64,000 nucleotides of DNA from Nocardioides sp. Root240. GTDB lineage: Bacteria > Actinomycetota > Actinomycetes > Propionibacteriales > Nocardioidaceae. The position numbers and the translations under genes were made by a program. The DNA is taken from NCBI RefSeq assembly GCF_001428825.1, contig NZ_LMIT01000011.1, positions 140,859 to 204,858 on the forward strand. Reading direction: 5' to 3'. Below the pieces are notes generated by a model. It was not told where the DNA came from, did not search any database, and saw only the letters and a program-made list of their open reading frames with translations. Below are positions 57,209 to 62,883 of this stretch, one piece after another (position 1 is the stretch's first letter; each line of letters starts with the position of its first letter).

Positions 57209-57393
57209 TTCGCACGCTCCAGGTGACGGCGTACCCGGTCGCCGCAGACCGCCACCCGCGGCCGGCCGTCGCCCAGGATCGTCCAACACGGAGTCTCGGC
57301 GACGGCGTCCTCGTGCACAGGGCAGGAGCCGCTGAGGACGACCATGAACGCTGCCCGGGGCAGCGTCTCCGTCTGGTGCTCCAGGCCTGTCAT
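57205..57393 (-). CDS. Unknown 62-residue Cys-containing protein
   Basis: ATG 57393 with GGAGG upstream (CCGGAGGTATCCG) sets this 62-residue protein, MTGLEHQTETLPRAAFMVVL followed by SGSCPVHED, ETPCW and AVCGDRVR. Three cysteines and a histidine could bind zinc. It overlaps the neighbours on both sides within the chain of small genes. Confidence 0.68.
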   Translation of the reverse strand: MTGLEHQTETLPRAAFMVVLSGSCPVHEDAVAETPCWTILGDGRPRVAVCGDRVRRHLERAK

Positions 57394-57665
57394 CGGATAC
57401 CTCCGGTCGGGCCGCGGTCGCGGCAGTGGTCGGCAGCTGTGTCGACCGCGGCGCGGGTCAGCTCGCCCGACGTGTCCCACGAGCCAGGCGATGCCGCGCA
57501 ACGGTGGGCCAGCTCCTCAACCACGGCGACGAGAAGGAGCTCGCGGCCAAGGTGGAGCTCGGCGCCGACGAGGGTGTCCACGACGGCGCCACGGCGGCTG
57601 TCGAGGCCAGCGATCTCAACGACCATGTCGGCCAGACGCTCGGCCTGCTCGCGGAGGCCGGTCAC
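57390..57665 (-). CDS. Unknown 91-residue element protein
   Basis: GTG 57665 overlaps the upstream stop (GTGA). The 91-residue product reads VTGLREQAERLADMVVEIAG and is mainly helical, with HLGRELLLVAVVEELAHRCA in the middle. Its layout resembles the 87-residue neighbour at 56945, and the two may be diverged duplicates. Function unknown. Confidence 0.68.
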   Translation of the reverse strand: MTGLREQAERLADMVVEIAGLDSRRGAVVDTLVGAELHLGRELLLVAVVEELAHRCAASPGSWDTSGELTRAAVDTAADHCRDRGPTGGIR

Positions 57666-57835
57666 GACGCGGCCCCCCGACCGGTCGACGGCACAGCCAC
57701 CAGGTGCGGGCGAGGCCGCGATCCCACTTGGTCGAGGTCTGCGCGCGCCTCGATTCCTAGGTCTGCCAGCAACCCCAAGACGGCGCGTGCTTCGTCGACG
57801 GTGTCGGTGATGACGTCGAACTCGATGCGGATCAC
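57662..57835 (-). CDS. 57-residue small protein
   Basis: This short gene runs from GTG 57835 to a TGA overlapping the next GTG. The product reads VIRIEFDVITDTVDEARAVL, then GLLADLGIEARADLDQVG, giving a beta-alpha start typical of a folded domain. The 4-nt overlaps on both sides (GTGA) fit the rest of this operon. Function unknown. Confidence 0.7.
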   Translation of the reverse strand: MIRIEFDVITDTVDEARAVLGLLADLGIEARADLDQVGSRPRPHLVAVPSTGRGAAS

Positions 57836-58593
57836 TGCGCTGCCCGCCAGGGGTCGTTGTGGGCGTCTGACACGTGACCGGTCCGCACGCTTGGACGGCG
57901 GGCAAGGGCCACCCGGACCTCCTGAGCGAGCACGTTGGCGATCGCTTTCGGGTGCATTGAGCTGGCCTCGGCGAGCCGGTCTGCCGTGTACCCGTCGACG
58001 TCAGCGAGTTTCAGTCCGTGGTCGGCATCGAGGTACCACTCCACGGCGTCGAAGCGCGTGTACGGATCGTCTGACTCCGGATCGATGCCGTCGTCGATCG
58101 GCCGTCGACGCGGCAGCGTTGATGCCGACGAGCGAAGCGAGTCGGAACTGGGGAGAGGGAGAGGGCTAGGGAGGTTGTCCGGCTGGGCGGACACTTCCGC
58201 GGACACTTCGCCGGACAGTTCTGCGGACATTTCCTCGCGCGAAGCGTCCGGCATGGCGGACACTTCGGTGAGCAGGACGTACCGATTGCCGGCGCGACCG
58301 TTCTTGCCGCTGTTCGATCCTTCGCGCTGCAGGAGCGCCGGGCGGGTGGCGGTCGCCGAGGCCAGGGCGGAGACAGCCTCGGAGATCCGCTGCCTGTGCT
58401 CGCCGCTCCACGCCGCCAGCCACGCCATGCGTGGCCGGCACCTGAACGGCGGCCGCCGGTCGTACGTGTCGAGCGCGAGCAGCATCAGCACGAGGCGCTC
58501 CCGCGGGGTCGTCCAGTCAGCGGGCAGCGACGTGACCCATGCGACAGCCGGGCGGTCGCCGTCGACGTCCATCGGCGCGATCCCGCGGCTCAC
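57832..58593 (-). CDS. Winged-helix replication-type protein
   Basis: This 253-residue protein begins VSRGIAPMDVDGDRPAVAWV, and residues about 20-75 form a winged-helix (TPRERLVLMLLALDTYDRR, then QRISEAVSALASA) like phage replication-initiator or helix-turn-helix proteins. A low-complexity stretch with repeated SAE/VSAE units follows (near residue 120), and a C-terminal helical domain ends the protein. GTG 58593 overlaps the upstream stop. It may start element replication or control excision. No ATPase motif is present. Confidence 0.7.
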   Translation of the reverse strand: MSRGIAPMDVDGDRPAVAWVTSLPADWTTPRERLVLMLLALDTYDRRPPFRCRPRMAWLAAWSGEHRQRISEAVSALASATATRPALLQREGSNSGKNGRAGNRYVLLTEVSAMPDASREEMSAELSGEVSAEVSAQPDNLPSPLPLPSSDSLRSSASTLPRRRPIDDGIDPESDDPYTRFDAVEWYLDADHGLKLADVDGYTADRLAEASSMHPKAIANVLAQEVRVALARRPSVRTGHVSDAHNDPWRAAQ

Positions 58594-58817
58594 GCGAGTA
58601 CCCCGCGAGAGCGCGCCAGACGCTCGGACACACCCGCGTGGCAGACCGGGCACGGCTTCGGCCGGCCTGCCTCGTCTTCTCCGATCCAGGCGTCGCGGCA
58701 GAACTGCTCGTGGAGCAGCTCGTCGATCCGCCGCCGGCGGTCATCGGCAGCTGCAGCCTCGAGCTCCGCTTCCCGGGCCTCCCGAACGTCTTGCGAGCAG
58801 GTGGGCGGGTCCCACAT
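58590..58817 (-). CDS. 75-residue zinc-finger-like protein
   Basis: ATG 58817 lies in the stop of the excisionase-like gene. The 75-residue product MWDPPTCSQDVREAREAELE has a helical middle and a C-terminal FCRDAWIGED, then PCPVCHAGVSERL, so Cys residues and a His could bind zinc. Coupled to the replication-type gene by a 4-nt overlap. Exact function unknown. Confidence 0.7.
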   Translation of the reverse strand: MWDPPTCSQDVREAREAELEAAAADDRRRRIDELLHEQFCRDAWIGEDEAGRPKPCPVCHAGVSERLARSRGVLA

Positions 58818-59023
58818 CAGCTTGCCCTCGGGTCCACGATGCCCTCGTCCAGCCAACTGGAGAGATCCGCGAGGCGATAGCACACCCGCTGACCCCGCTT
58901 GATGTATCGCGGGCCCTCTCCGAGGCGGCGCAGCCGACGGAGGTTGACGACGGAGTAGCCGAGCAGTTCGGCGGCCTCGGCATCGGAGACGTACCCGGGA
59001 AGCTGAATGGCGGTCGACGACAT
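58817..59023 (-). CDS. Excisionase-like HTH protein
   Basis: This 68-residue MerR-like/excisionase-type protein contains YVSDAEAAELLGYSVVNLRR followed by YIKRGQRVCYRLADLSSWL, the standard HTH_17 arrangement. It probably bends att DNA to promote excision or regulates the operon it heads. ATG 59023 is preceded by GAGAGGACCGG. It is the first gene of the long leftward operon. Confidence 0.85.
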   Translation of the reverse strand: MSSTAIQLPGYVSDAEAAELLGYSVVNLRRLRRLGEGPRYIKRGQRVCYRLADLSSWLDEGIVDPRAS

Positions 59024-59259
59024 GGGACCGGTCCTCTCGAAAAGCACGCAGCACCCGGGTGGGGTGGCCATTGCTGGCCGGGCTTCACGGCAGTCGCGGC
59101 GAGTCGATCACCGGGTGCTTTCGAAGCTCCGCAGGTTGGGTGCTGCTGCCACTGAGGGACCTGATCGCGTGCGGTCGCGAACTGATGAGATCAGACTACT
59201 CAGCGCCTCGGTTGAGCGCGGATCATCACTCGCGATCGGCATCGCGGGCGCTCTGCAGA

Positions 59260-59265
59260 TAGGGT
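59260..59265 (+). promoter_or_regulatory. -10 element TAGGGT of the cargo membrane-protein gene
   Basis: TAGGGT lies 7 nt before GTG 59273, with no ribosome site, which predicts a leaderless transcript. The 249-bp gap it lies in also has 9-bp inverted repeats around AGCACCCGG (near 59050) and CCGGGTGCT (near 59112), a candidate regulator site for the divergent excisionase operon. Confidence 0.5.
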
Positions 59266-59272
59266 CGGCTGC

Positions 59273-60319
59273 GTGGATTCGACCCCCCGCGGCCTTCTCG
59301 TTCGCGCCTTCCGCTGGTGGCGGAGTGCAGGGTGGCGACCACAGTTCGTCGCGCTGCTGGGCTGCGCGGGAATCGGCCTCATAGGCGCGTCGCTAATCCC
59401 TGGCCCGGGCGTCGACGACGGCTGGCTGCGAGACGTGCTCATGACCGTCGGCTCGTCTATGGCGCTGTTCGCGCCGTTCTACTTCCTGACCAGGTCGCTG
59501 GACCACCATCTCGATCAGCTGGAGGAGCGCACCGCAGAGCAGGTGGAACAGGTGCGCGCCGAGACAGCGGACCAGGTTGAGCAGGTTCGCACGGAAGCCG
59601 CCGAGAACGCGACTGCCCTCACCGAGCAGGTCGCAGCGCTCCGCGCCGACGTCGACCAACGGCTCAGCGACGTCAATTCGGAGGTCCAAGCGCGCCTGGC
59701 TGCCCAATCTGAGGCGACAGGGGCCGCCTTCGCGGCCCTTCGATCAGATGCGTCCCGCGAGGCAGTCTGGGAGGCGCTCAACCGCGCCGGCCGCCAAGGT
59801 CTCGTCACCTACGACCGGCCGCCGAGGGTAGCTGTGCGTGGCTCGTCCCCGCGCCTCTACGTCAGCTTTGCCGTGGACGGGGCGAGCGTTCTTCCGCTCC
59901 GAATCCGGATCGAGGAGATCAACGGTCGCGCCCTGGCGACTGTCTTTTGGCCTGAGTCGGCGAGCGCCGTCGATGTACTCGTCAATCTTGGCACGGCGCT
60001 CGCGCAGCACACGCCCGCCTCATTCGACGTCGCCGCGCTGTTCAGCGGCCTGGCTGACCTGCTCGAGGTTGCGCGCGCCGACCACGATCAGCGCAAGGCG
60101 ATCGAACTTTGCCCTCCCCAATGGGTGGTCTGCGATTGGGGCGTTGTGGCATACGACCAGCCGGGGCCGTACGGCGTCAACTTGAAGGCGTTGAGGCACC
60201 AGTACGAGCACGTCTCACAGAAGCCTTGGCTGGACGCCGACGCATGGGACAGGGCTTACGAAGCCGCGCTGCAACTCTTCCCCAAGGAGACGATGCGGCC
60301 ACCTGCCCCGCGCCGCTAG
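59273..60319 (+). CDS. Membrane-anchored coiled-coil cargo protein
   Basis: This 348-residue protein is the only rightward gene in the element. Two membrane helices (VALLGCAGIGLIGASLI near residue 26 and LMTVGSSMALFAPFYFLT near 56) are followed by a heptad-rich coiled coil (EERTAEQVEQVRAETADQVE, residues about 83-140). A C-terminal alpha/beta domain of about 190 residues follows, facing the cytoplasm. No enzyme motif is seen. GTG 59273 has a leaderless -10. Such separately transcribed genes in integrated elements are often defence or superinfection-exclusion cargo, which is inference here. Confidence 0.78.
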   Translation: MDSTPRGLLVRAFRWWRSAGWRPQFVALLGCAGIGLIGASLIPGPGVDDGWLRDVLMTVGSSMALFAPFYFLTRSLDHHLDQLEERTAEQVEQVRAETADQVEQVRTEAAENATALTEQVAALRADVDQRLSDVNSEVQARLAAQSEATGAAFAALRSDASREAVWEALNRAGRQGLVTYDRPPRVAVRGSSPRLYVSFAVDGASVLPLRIRIEEINGRALATVFWPESASAVDVLVNLGTALAQHTPASFDVAALFSGLADLLEVARADHDQRKAIELCPPQWVVCDWGVVAYDQPGPYGVNLKALRHQYEHVSQKPWLDADAWDRAYEAALQLFPKETMRPPAPRR

Positions 60320-60376
60320 CCTCGCGGCTGTCGCGGCGGCTGGGGGCGAGTGCCCGGAGCGTTAGAAGTTTGAGAC

Positions 60377-60802
60377 TCACTCGTCGGCGATGGTCATGTT
60401 CATGCCGTTGTCGGGGTGGTAGCTCCACTCGTAGCCGATGCCGTCCTGGTTCGCCGACTGCCGGCCCATCATCGACGTCGTGGTCTCCATCTGGGCCACG
60501 ATCGCCTCACTGGTGCCGAGCTCGTTGAGCACGCAGGCTAGGGCGTCGATCGGCTGGTCGTCCGGCGCGGAGACGATGATCGAGTGCCCGCCGTCGGCCA
60601 GGGAAAGCCGGTCCGCCCCGTCGCCGTGGTCGCACGCCTCATAGGCGTCAGCGAGGACCAGGCGCTCGGTCTTGGGCGAGTCGGTCTTTCGCGTCGGGCC
60701 GTCATCGTCGTCGAGCACGACCAACGCGACCGTCGCCGTGGCCGCGACAGCAACAACAGCGCCGCCCGTGAGCAGCGCCAGCAACGCGCCCTGAGACTTC
60801 AT
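60377..60802 (-). CDS. Membrane-anchored or secreted small protein
   Basis: This 141-residue protein starts at ATG 60802 with MKSQGALLALLTGGAVVAVA, a signal peptide or anchor without lipobox. The exported part is acidic, with DDDDGPTRKTDS after the anchor and a folded region containing CDHGDGAD and ACVLNEL, whose two cysteines could form a disulfide. It is convergent with the membrane coiled-coil gene. Unknown family; cargo of the element. Confidence 0.72.
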   Translation of the reverse strand: MKSQGALLALLTGGAVVAVAATATVALVVLDDDDGPTRKTDSPKTERLVLADAYEACDHGDGADRLSLADGGHSIIVSAPDDQPIDALACVLNELGTSEAIVAQMETTTSMMGRQSANQDGIGYEWSYHPDNGMNMTIADE

Positions 60803-60857
60803 GACCGCAGCGTAGGAGCACACCTGTCCGCGCGCAGCCGAACTCCGCGCGAGGGAC

Positions 60858-61358
60858 TCAGCGAGGTCGGTGCCGACTCCCGGCCGCGGTCCTCCGCTGC
60901 TCGGCCTTCGCGATCACCGGGTCGACCACCGAGCGGGCCCACAGCTCAACGGGGTCCTTCTCAGGCGTCGCGTCCACCTCAGCATCGGCGCGGCGGATCA
61001 GGCGGAGCCTCGGGCCTGGGAACCATGTCAGGTCTCGCTGATCGGCGACTCGCCTGAGCCGCAACCAAGGACTCTCTCCGACCGCCCCCAACAGCTCGGT
61101 GACGTCGTACTCGGTCCCGTTCGAATCGATCACGCGGTCGCCTGGGCCGTAGGTGTCAGTCGGCACAGATGCTTCCCAACGCCGCTGGGCCGCGAGGACA
61201 GCATCGACGAGTTCCCGGTACGTCAGGCCGGCCTGCTGCGCCACCAGCTCGATCTCGGCTGTGACCTCGCCTCGGTCGCGCCCCCTTCGAGCCTGTCGGT
61301 AGAGACGGCCTGCGACTAGGCGAGCCTGTTCGGCCGCGATCGGGGCGACGTCGACCAT
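60858..61358 (-). CDS. Unknown 166-residue element protein
   Basis: ATG 61358 with GGAGGTGAGG upstream sets this 166-residue protein. The N-terminal half is helical (AAEQARLVAGRLYRQARRGR), then comes a beta-rich section DRVIDSNGTEYDVTELLG and WLRLRRVADQRDLTWF that looks like an SH3-like barrel. No known family. It is followed leftward by the secreted protein gene 55 bp away. Confidence 0.72.
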   Translation of the reverse strand: MVDVAPIAAEQARLVAGRLYRQARRGRDRGEVTAEIELVAQQAGLTYRELVDAVLAAQRRWEASVPTDTYGPGDRVIDSNGTEYDVTELLGAVGESPWLRLRRVADQRDLTWFPGPRLRLIRRADAEVDATPEKDPVELWARSVVDPVIAKAEQRRTAAGSRHRPR

Positions 61359-61459
61359 GGACCTCACCTCCGGACGATCACCCCTGCGCCGATCGTCGGT
61401 GCGAGGTGGGCCCATCATCGCATCCAGCTCCGACGGTCGAGCGACTCCAGCGGTCGACA

Positions 61460-61843
61460 TCAGCGCGCTCCCCGACGCTCTCGGACGGGTTCACCGGTCT
61501 GGACTTCCCACCAGTCAGCGAACATCCGGCGGTGGCACCAGTCGCCTGGCTCGGCCAGGCTCTCGAAGCACAGCAGCACGAGCCTGGTGTCAGCTACGGC
61601 TACGGCGATTGCCTGGAAACGCTGCTCGAGGTGCTCGACTCCGACCTCCTCGAGTTGCCGCAGGTAGCGGTCCTCGTACTCGCCGTACGGCAGGTTGAGC
61701 ATCGCCCGAGACGGCATCAGCTCGGTCAACTTGATGTCGAGCGCGTACGGCAGACGCCACCGCGGGTGGCCGATGCTGGTCCGAATCGCGGTGCCCATCC
61801 GCGGGTTGAAGTGGCGGTAGCTGGTGGTGTGCAGGGTGAACAC
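61460..61843 (-). CDS. DUF488-like protein
   Basis: This 127-residue protein resembles the DUF488 family often carried by actinophages, with the late motif VLLCFESLAEPGDWCHRRMF in which the CHR triad is characteristic. An early RHFNPRMGTAIRTSIG segment matches short phage versions. GTG 61843 has AGGAGG 5 nt upstream. Biochemical function is unknown; a role in nucleic-acid modification has been suggested for relatives. It is the gene nearest attR. Confidence 0.78.
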   Translation of the reverse strand: MFTLHTTSYRHFNPRMGTAIRTSIGHPRWRLPYALDIKLTELMPSRAMLNLPYGEYEDRYLRQLEEVGVEHLEQRFQAIAVAVADTRLVLLCFESLAEPGDWCHRRMFADWWEVQTGEPVRERRGAR

Positions 61844-61889
61844 GGGCGCCTCCTGGCGGTCATGCTCACCTCCGGTGAATCGAGGCCGG

Positions 61890-61975
61890 GTTCCGTTCCT
61901 GTTCCGTTCCGATTGATTCCGAACAGGTGCCTGATGATCGCGAATGATCGCGAATGATCGGAACGCAGTCGGAAC
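61890..61975. repeat. Iteron-like short repeats near attR
   Basis: GTTCCGTTCC occurs twice (61890 and 61901). The 10-mer CGAATGATCG occurs twice in tandem (61941 and 61951) after a partial copy. CGGAAC, the complement of GTTCCG, occurs at 61959 and 61970. The cluster lies 48-133 bp inside attR and may be integrase/excisionase arm sites or a replication origin. Confidence 0.55.
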
Positions 61976-62022
61976 GACCTCACAGCTCGATCTGAGTGTG
62001 AATCGAGTCTGCGCAGGTCAGA

Positions 62023-62071
62023 CCGGGAGTAGGCCGTGTCGGGCTCGAACCGACGACCCTCGGATTAAAAG
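62023..62071. other. attR, 49-bp direct repeat within tRNA-Lys
   Basis: Identical to 49742-49790. It covers the tRNA from the anticodon loop to the 3' end and 7 bp beyond. Integration here keeps the tRNA whole. Confidence 0.95.
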
Positions 62072-62102
62072 TCCGGTGCTCTACCAACTGAGCTAACGGC
62101 CC
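62030..62102 (-). tRNA. tRNA-Lys (anticodon TTT)
   Basis: The 73-nt gene folds as a complete cloverleaf: acceptor GGGCCGT with ACGGCCT (first pair G-U), D-arm GCTCAGTTGGTAGAGC, anticodon loop CTTTTAA, and T-arm GTCGGTTCGAGCCCGAC. CCA is not encoded. The top anticodon-stem pair 27-43 is C-A, a mismatch. It is the target gene of the integrated element, whose core replaces or duplicates its 3' 42 nt. Confidence 0.97.
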
Positions 62103-62112
62103 GCAGGGAACT

Positions 62113-62294
62113 CTAGTGGTCATCTCCGGAAGTTGTGCGGGGTGGCCTGTGCGCCGGGTGCGTGCATCGCAAAGGCCGCTTCGCTCAGACCTCGCGCTCG
62201 AGCCATACCGGGTCGTCTCGCAAGCGTCGGCAACGCCGCGAGGTGCGTGCCCGGGGCGCAGGACACCCGAAGAACGTCCGGAGATGACCGCTAG
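62113..62294. repeat. 182-bp imperfect inverted-repeat element, copy A2
   Basis: Ends CTAGTGGTCATCTCCGGA and TCCGGAGATGACCGCTAG are inverted repeats with one mismatch, followed inward by GGTGCGTG arms. The homologue is at 7110-7273. The right end overlaps the zur stop codon (TAG, 62291-62293), so insertion or arm symmetry supplies that stop. No gene lies inside. Confidence 0.72.
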
Positions 62295-62713
62295 TTGCCG
62301 CGGGCCGCGGCACTGCAGTCGGCACACAGCCCGATCAGCTCGACGGTGTGCGCGACGTCGGTGAAGCCGTGCTCGTCGGCGACGGCGTGGGCCCACTTCT
62401 CGACGGCGGAGCCGGTGATCTCGACGGTGCGGCCGCAAGAGCGGCAGACCAGGTGGTGGTGGTGCGACGCGCTGCACCGACGGTACGACGCCTCGCCGGC
62501 CGGGCCGTGCCGGACGTCGACCTCGCCGGACTCCGCCATGGCCTGGAGGGTGCGGTAGACGGTGGCGAGACCGACCTTGTCGTTGCCGCGGCGCAGGACG
62601 TCGTGGATCTCCTGGGCGCTCTGGAAGTCGACGGCGTCGCTCAGCGCAGCGGTGATCGCGAGGCGCTGCCTGGTGGGGCGGAGCGCGGTCGGACGCTCGT
62701 CGGTGCCGGTCAC
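62291..62713 (-). CDS. zur: Zinc uptake regulator (Fur family)
   Basis: This 140-residue Fur-family repressor has the winged helix (LRPTRQRLAITAALSDAVDF, then GLATVYRTLQAMAESGEVDV), the metal site HHHHLVCRSCG and the second structural-zinc pair CADC near the end. The sequence closely resembles Streptomyces-type Zur rather than FurA. With zinc bound it represses zinc importers. GTG 62713 has GGAGG 5 nt upstream. A Fur/Zur-like operator overlaps the probable -10, so it is likely autoregulated. Confidence 0.88.
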   Translation of the reverse strand: MTGTDERPTALRPTRQRLAITAALSDAVDFQSAQEIHDVLRRGNDKVGLATVYRTLQAMAESGEVDVRHGPAGEASYRRCSASHHHHLVCRSCGRTVEITGSAVEKWAHAVADEHGFTDVAHTVELIGLCADCSAAARGN

Positions 62714-62728
62714 TCGACCTCCAGCGGT

Positions 62729-62743
62729 TGGGAATCACTCTCA
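62729..62743 (-). promoter_or_regulatory. Probable Zur box of zur
   Basis: TGAGAGTGATTCCCA on the minus strand agrees at 11 of 15 positions with the actinobacterial Zur consensus TGAAAATGATTTTCA as I recall it. It abuts TAAATT (62748-62743), a -10 candidate, and lies 16 nt before the zur start. Confidence 0.55.
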
Positions 62744-62883
62744 ATTTACCGTGTCCACCCCCGTCCGTTCGACGCATGCCCGCTGGTCAATTCGGACCAT
62801 CGACTCGGGTACTTGGTAACGACGACGTCGAACTTAGAGCGGGGGTACGCTCGTTGGTCGGAGAGGGAAGGGAGGACTCCGTC

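Larger units (their letters stand above)
49742..62071. mobile_element. 12.3-kb integrated element in tRNA-Lys
   Basis: A perfect 49-bp direct repeat bounds the element: 49742-49790 and 62023-62071. The right copy is the 3' part of an intact tRNA-Lys(TTT); the left copy is a tRNA fragment. Inside are a tyrosine integrase next to the left end, an excisionase-like protein, a replication-type HTH protein, a small-terminase-like protein, a tail chaperone, a tape-measure protein, many small genes with 4-nt overlaps, and a separate cargo block (59273-61843). Capsid, portal, large terminase, tail tube and lysis genes are absent. It is best read as a phage satellite or a reduced prophage. Confidence 0.93.

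Noticed and set aside
49742-62071. Complete, inducible prophage
   Set aside because: No capsid, portal, large terminase, tail tube, baseplate or lysis gene can be found in the 12.3 kb.
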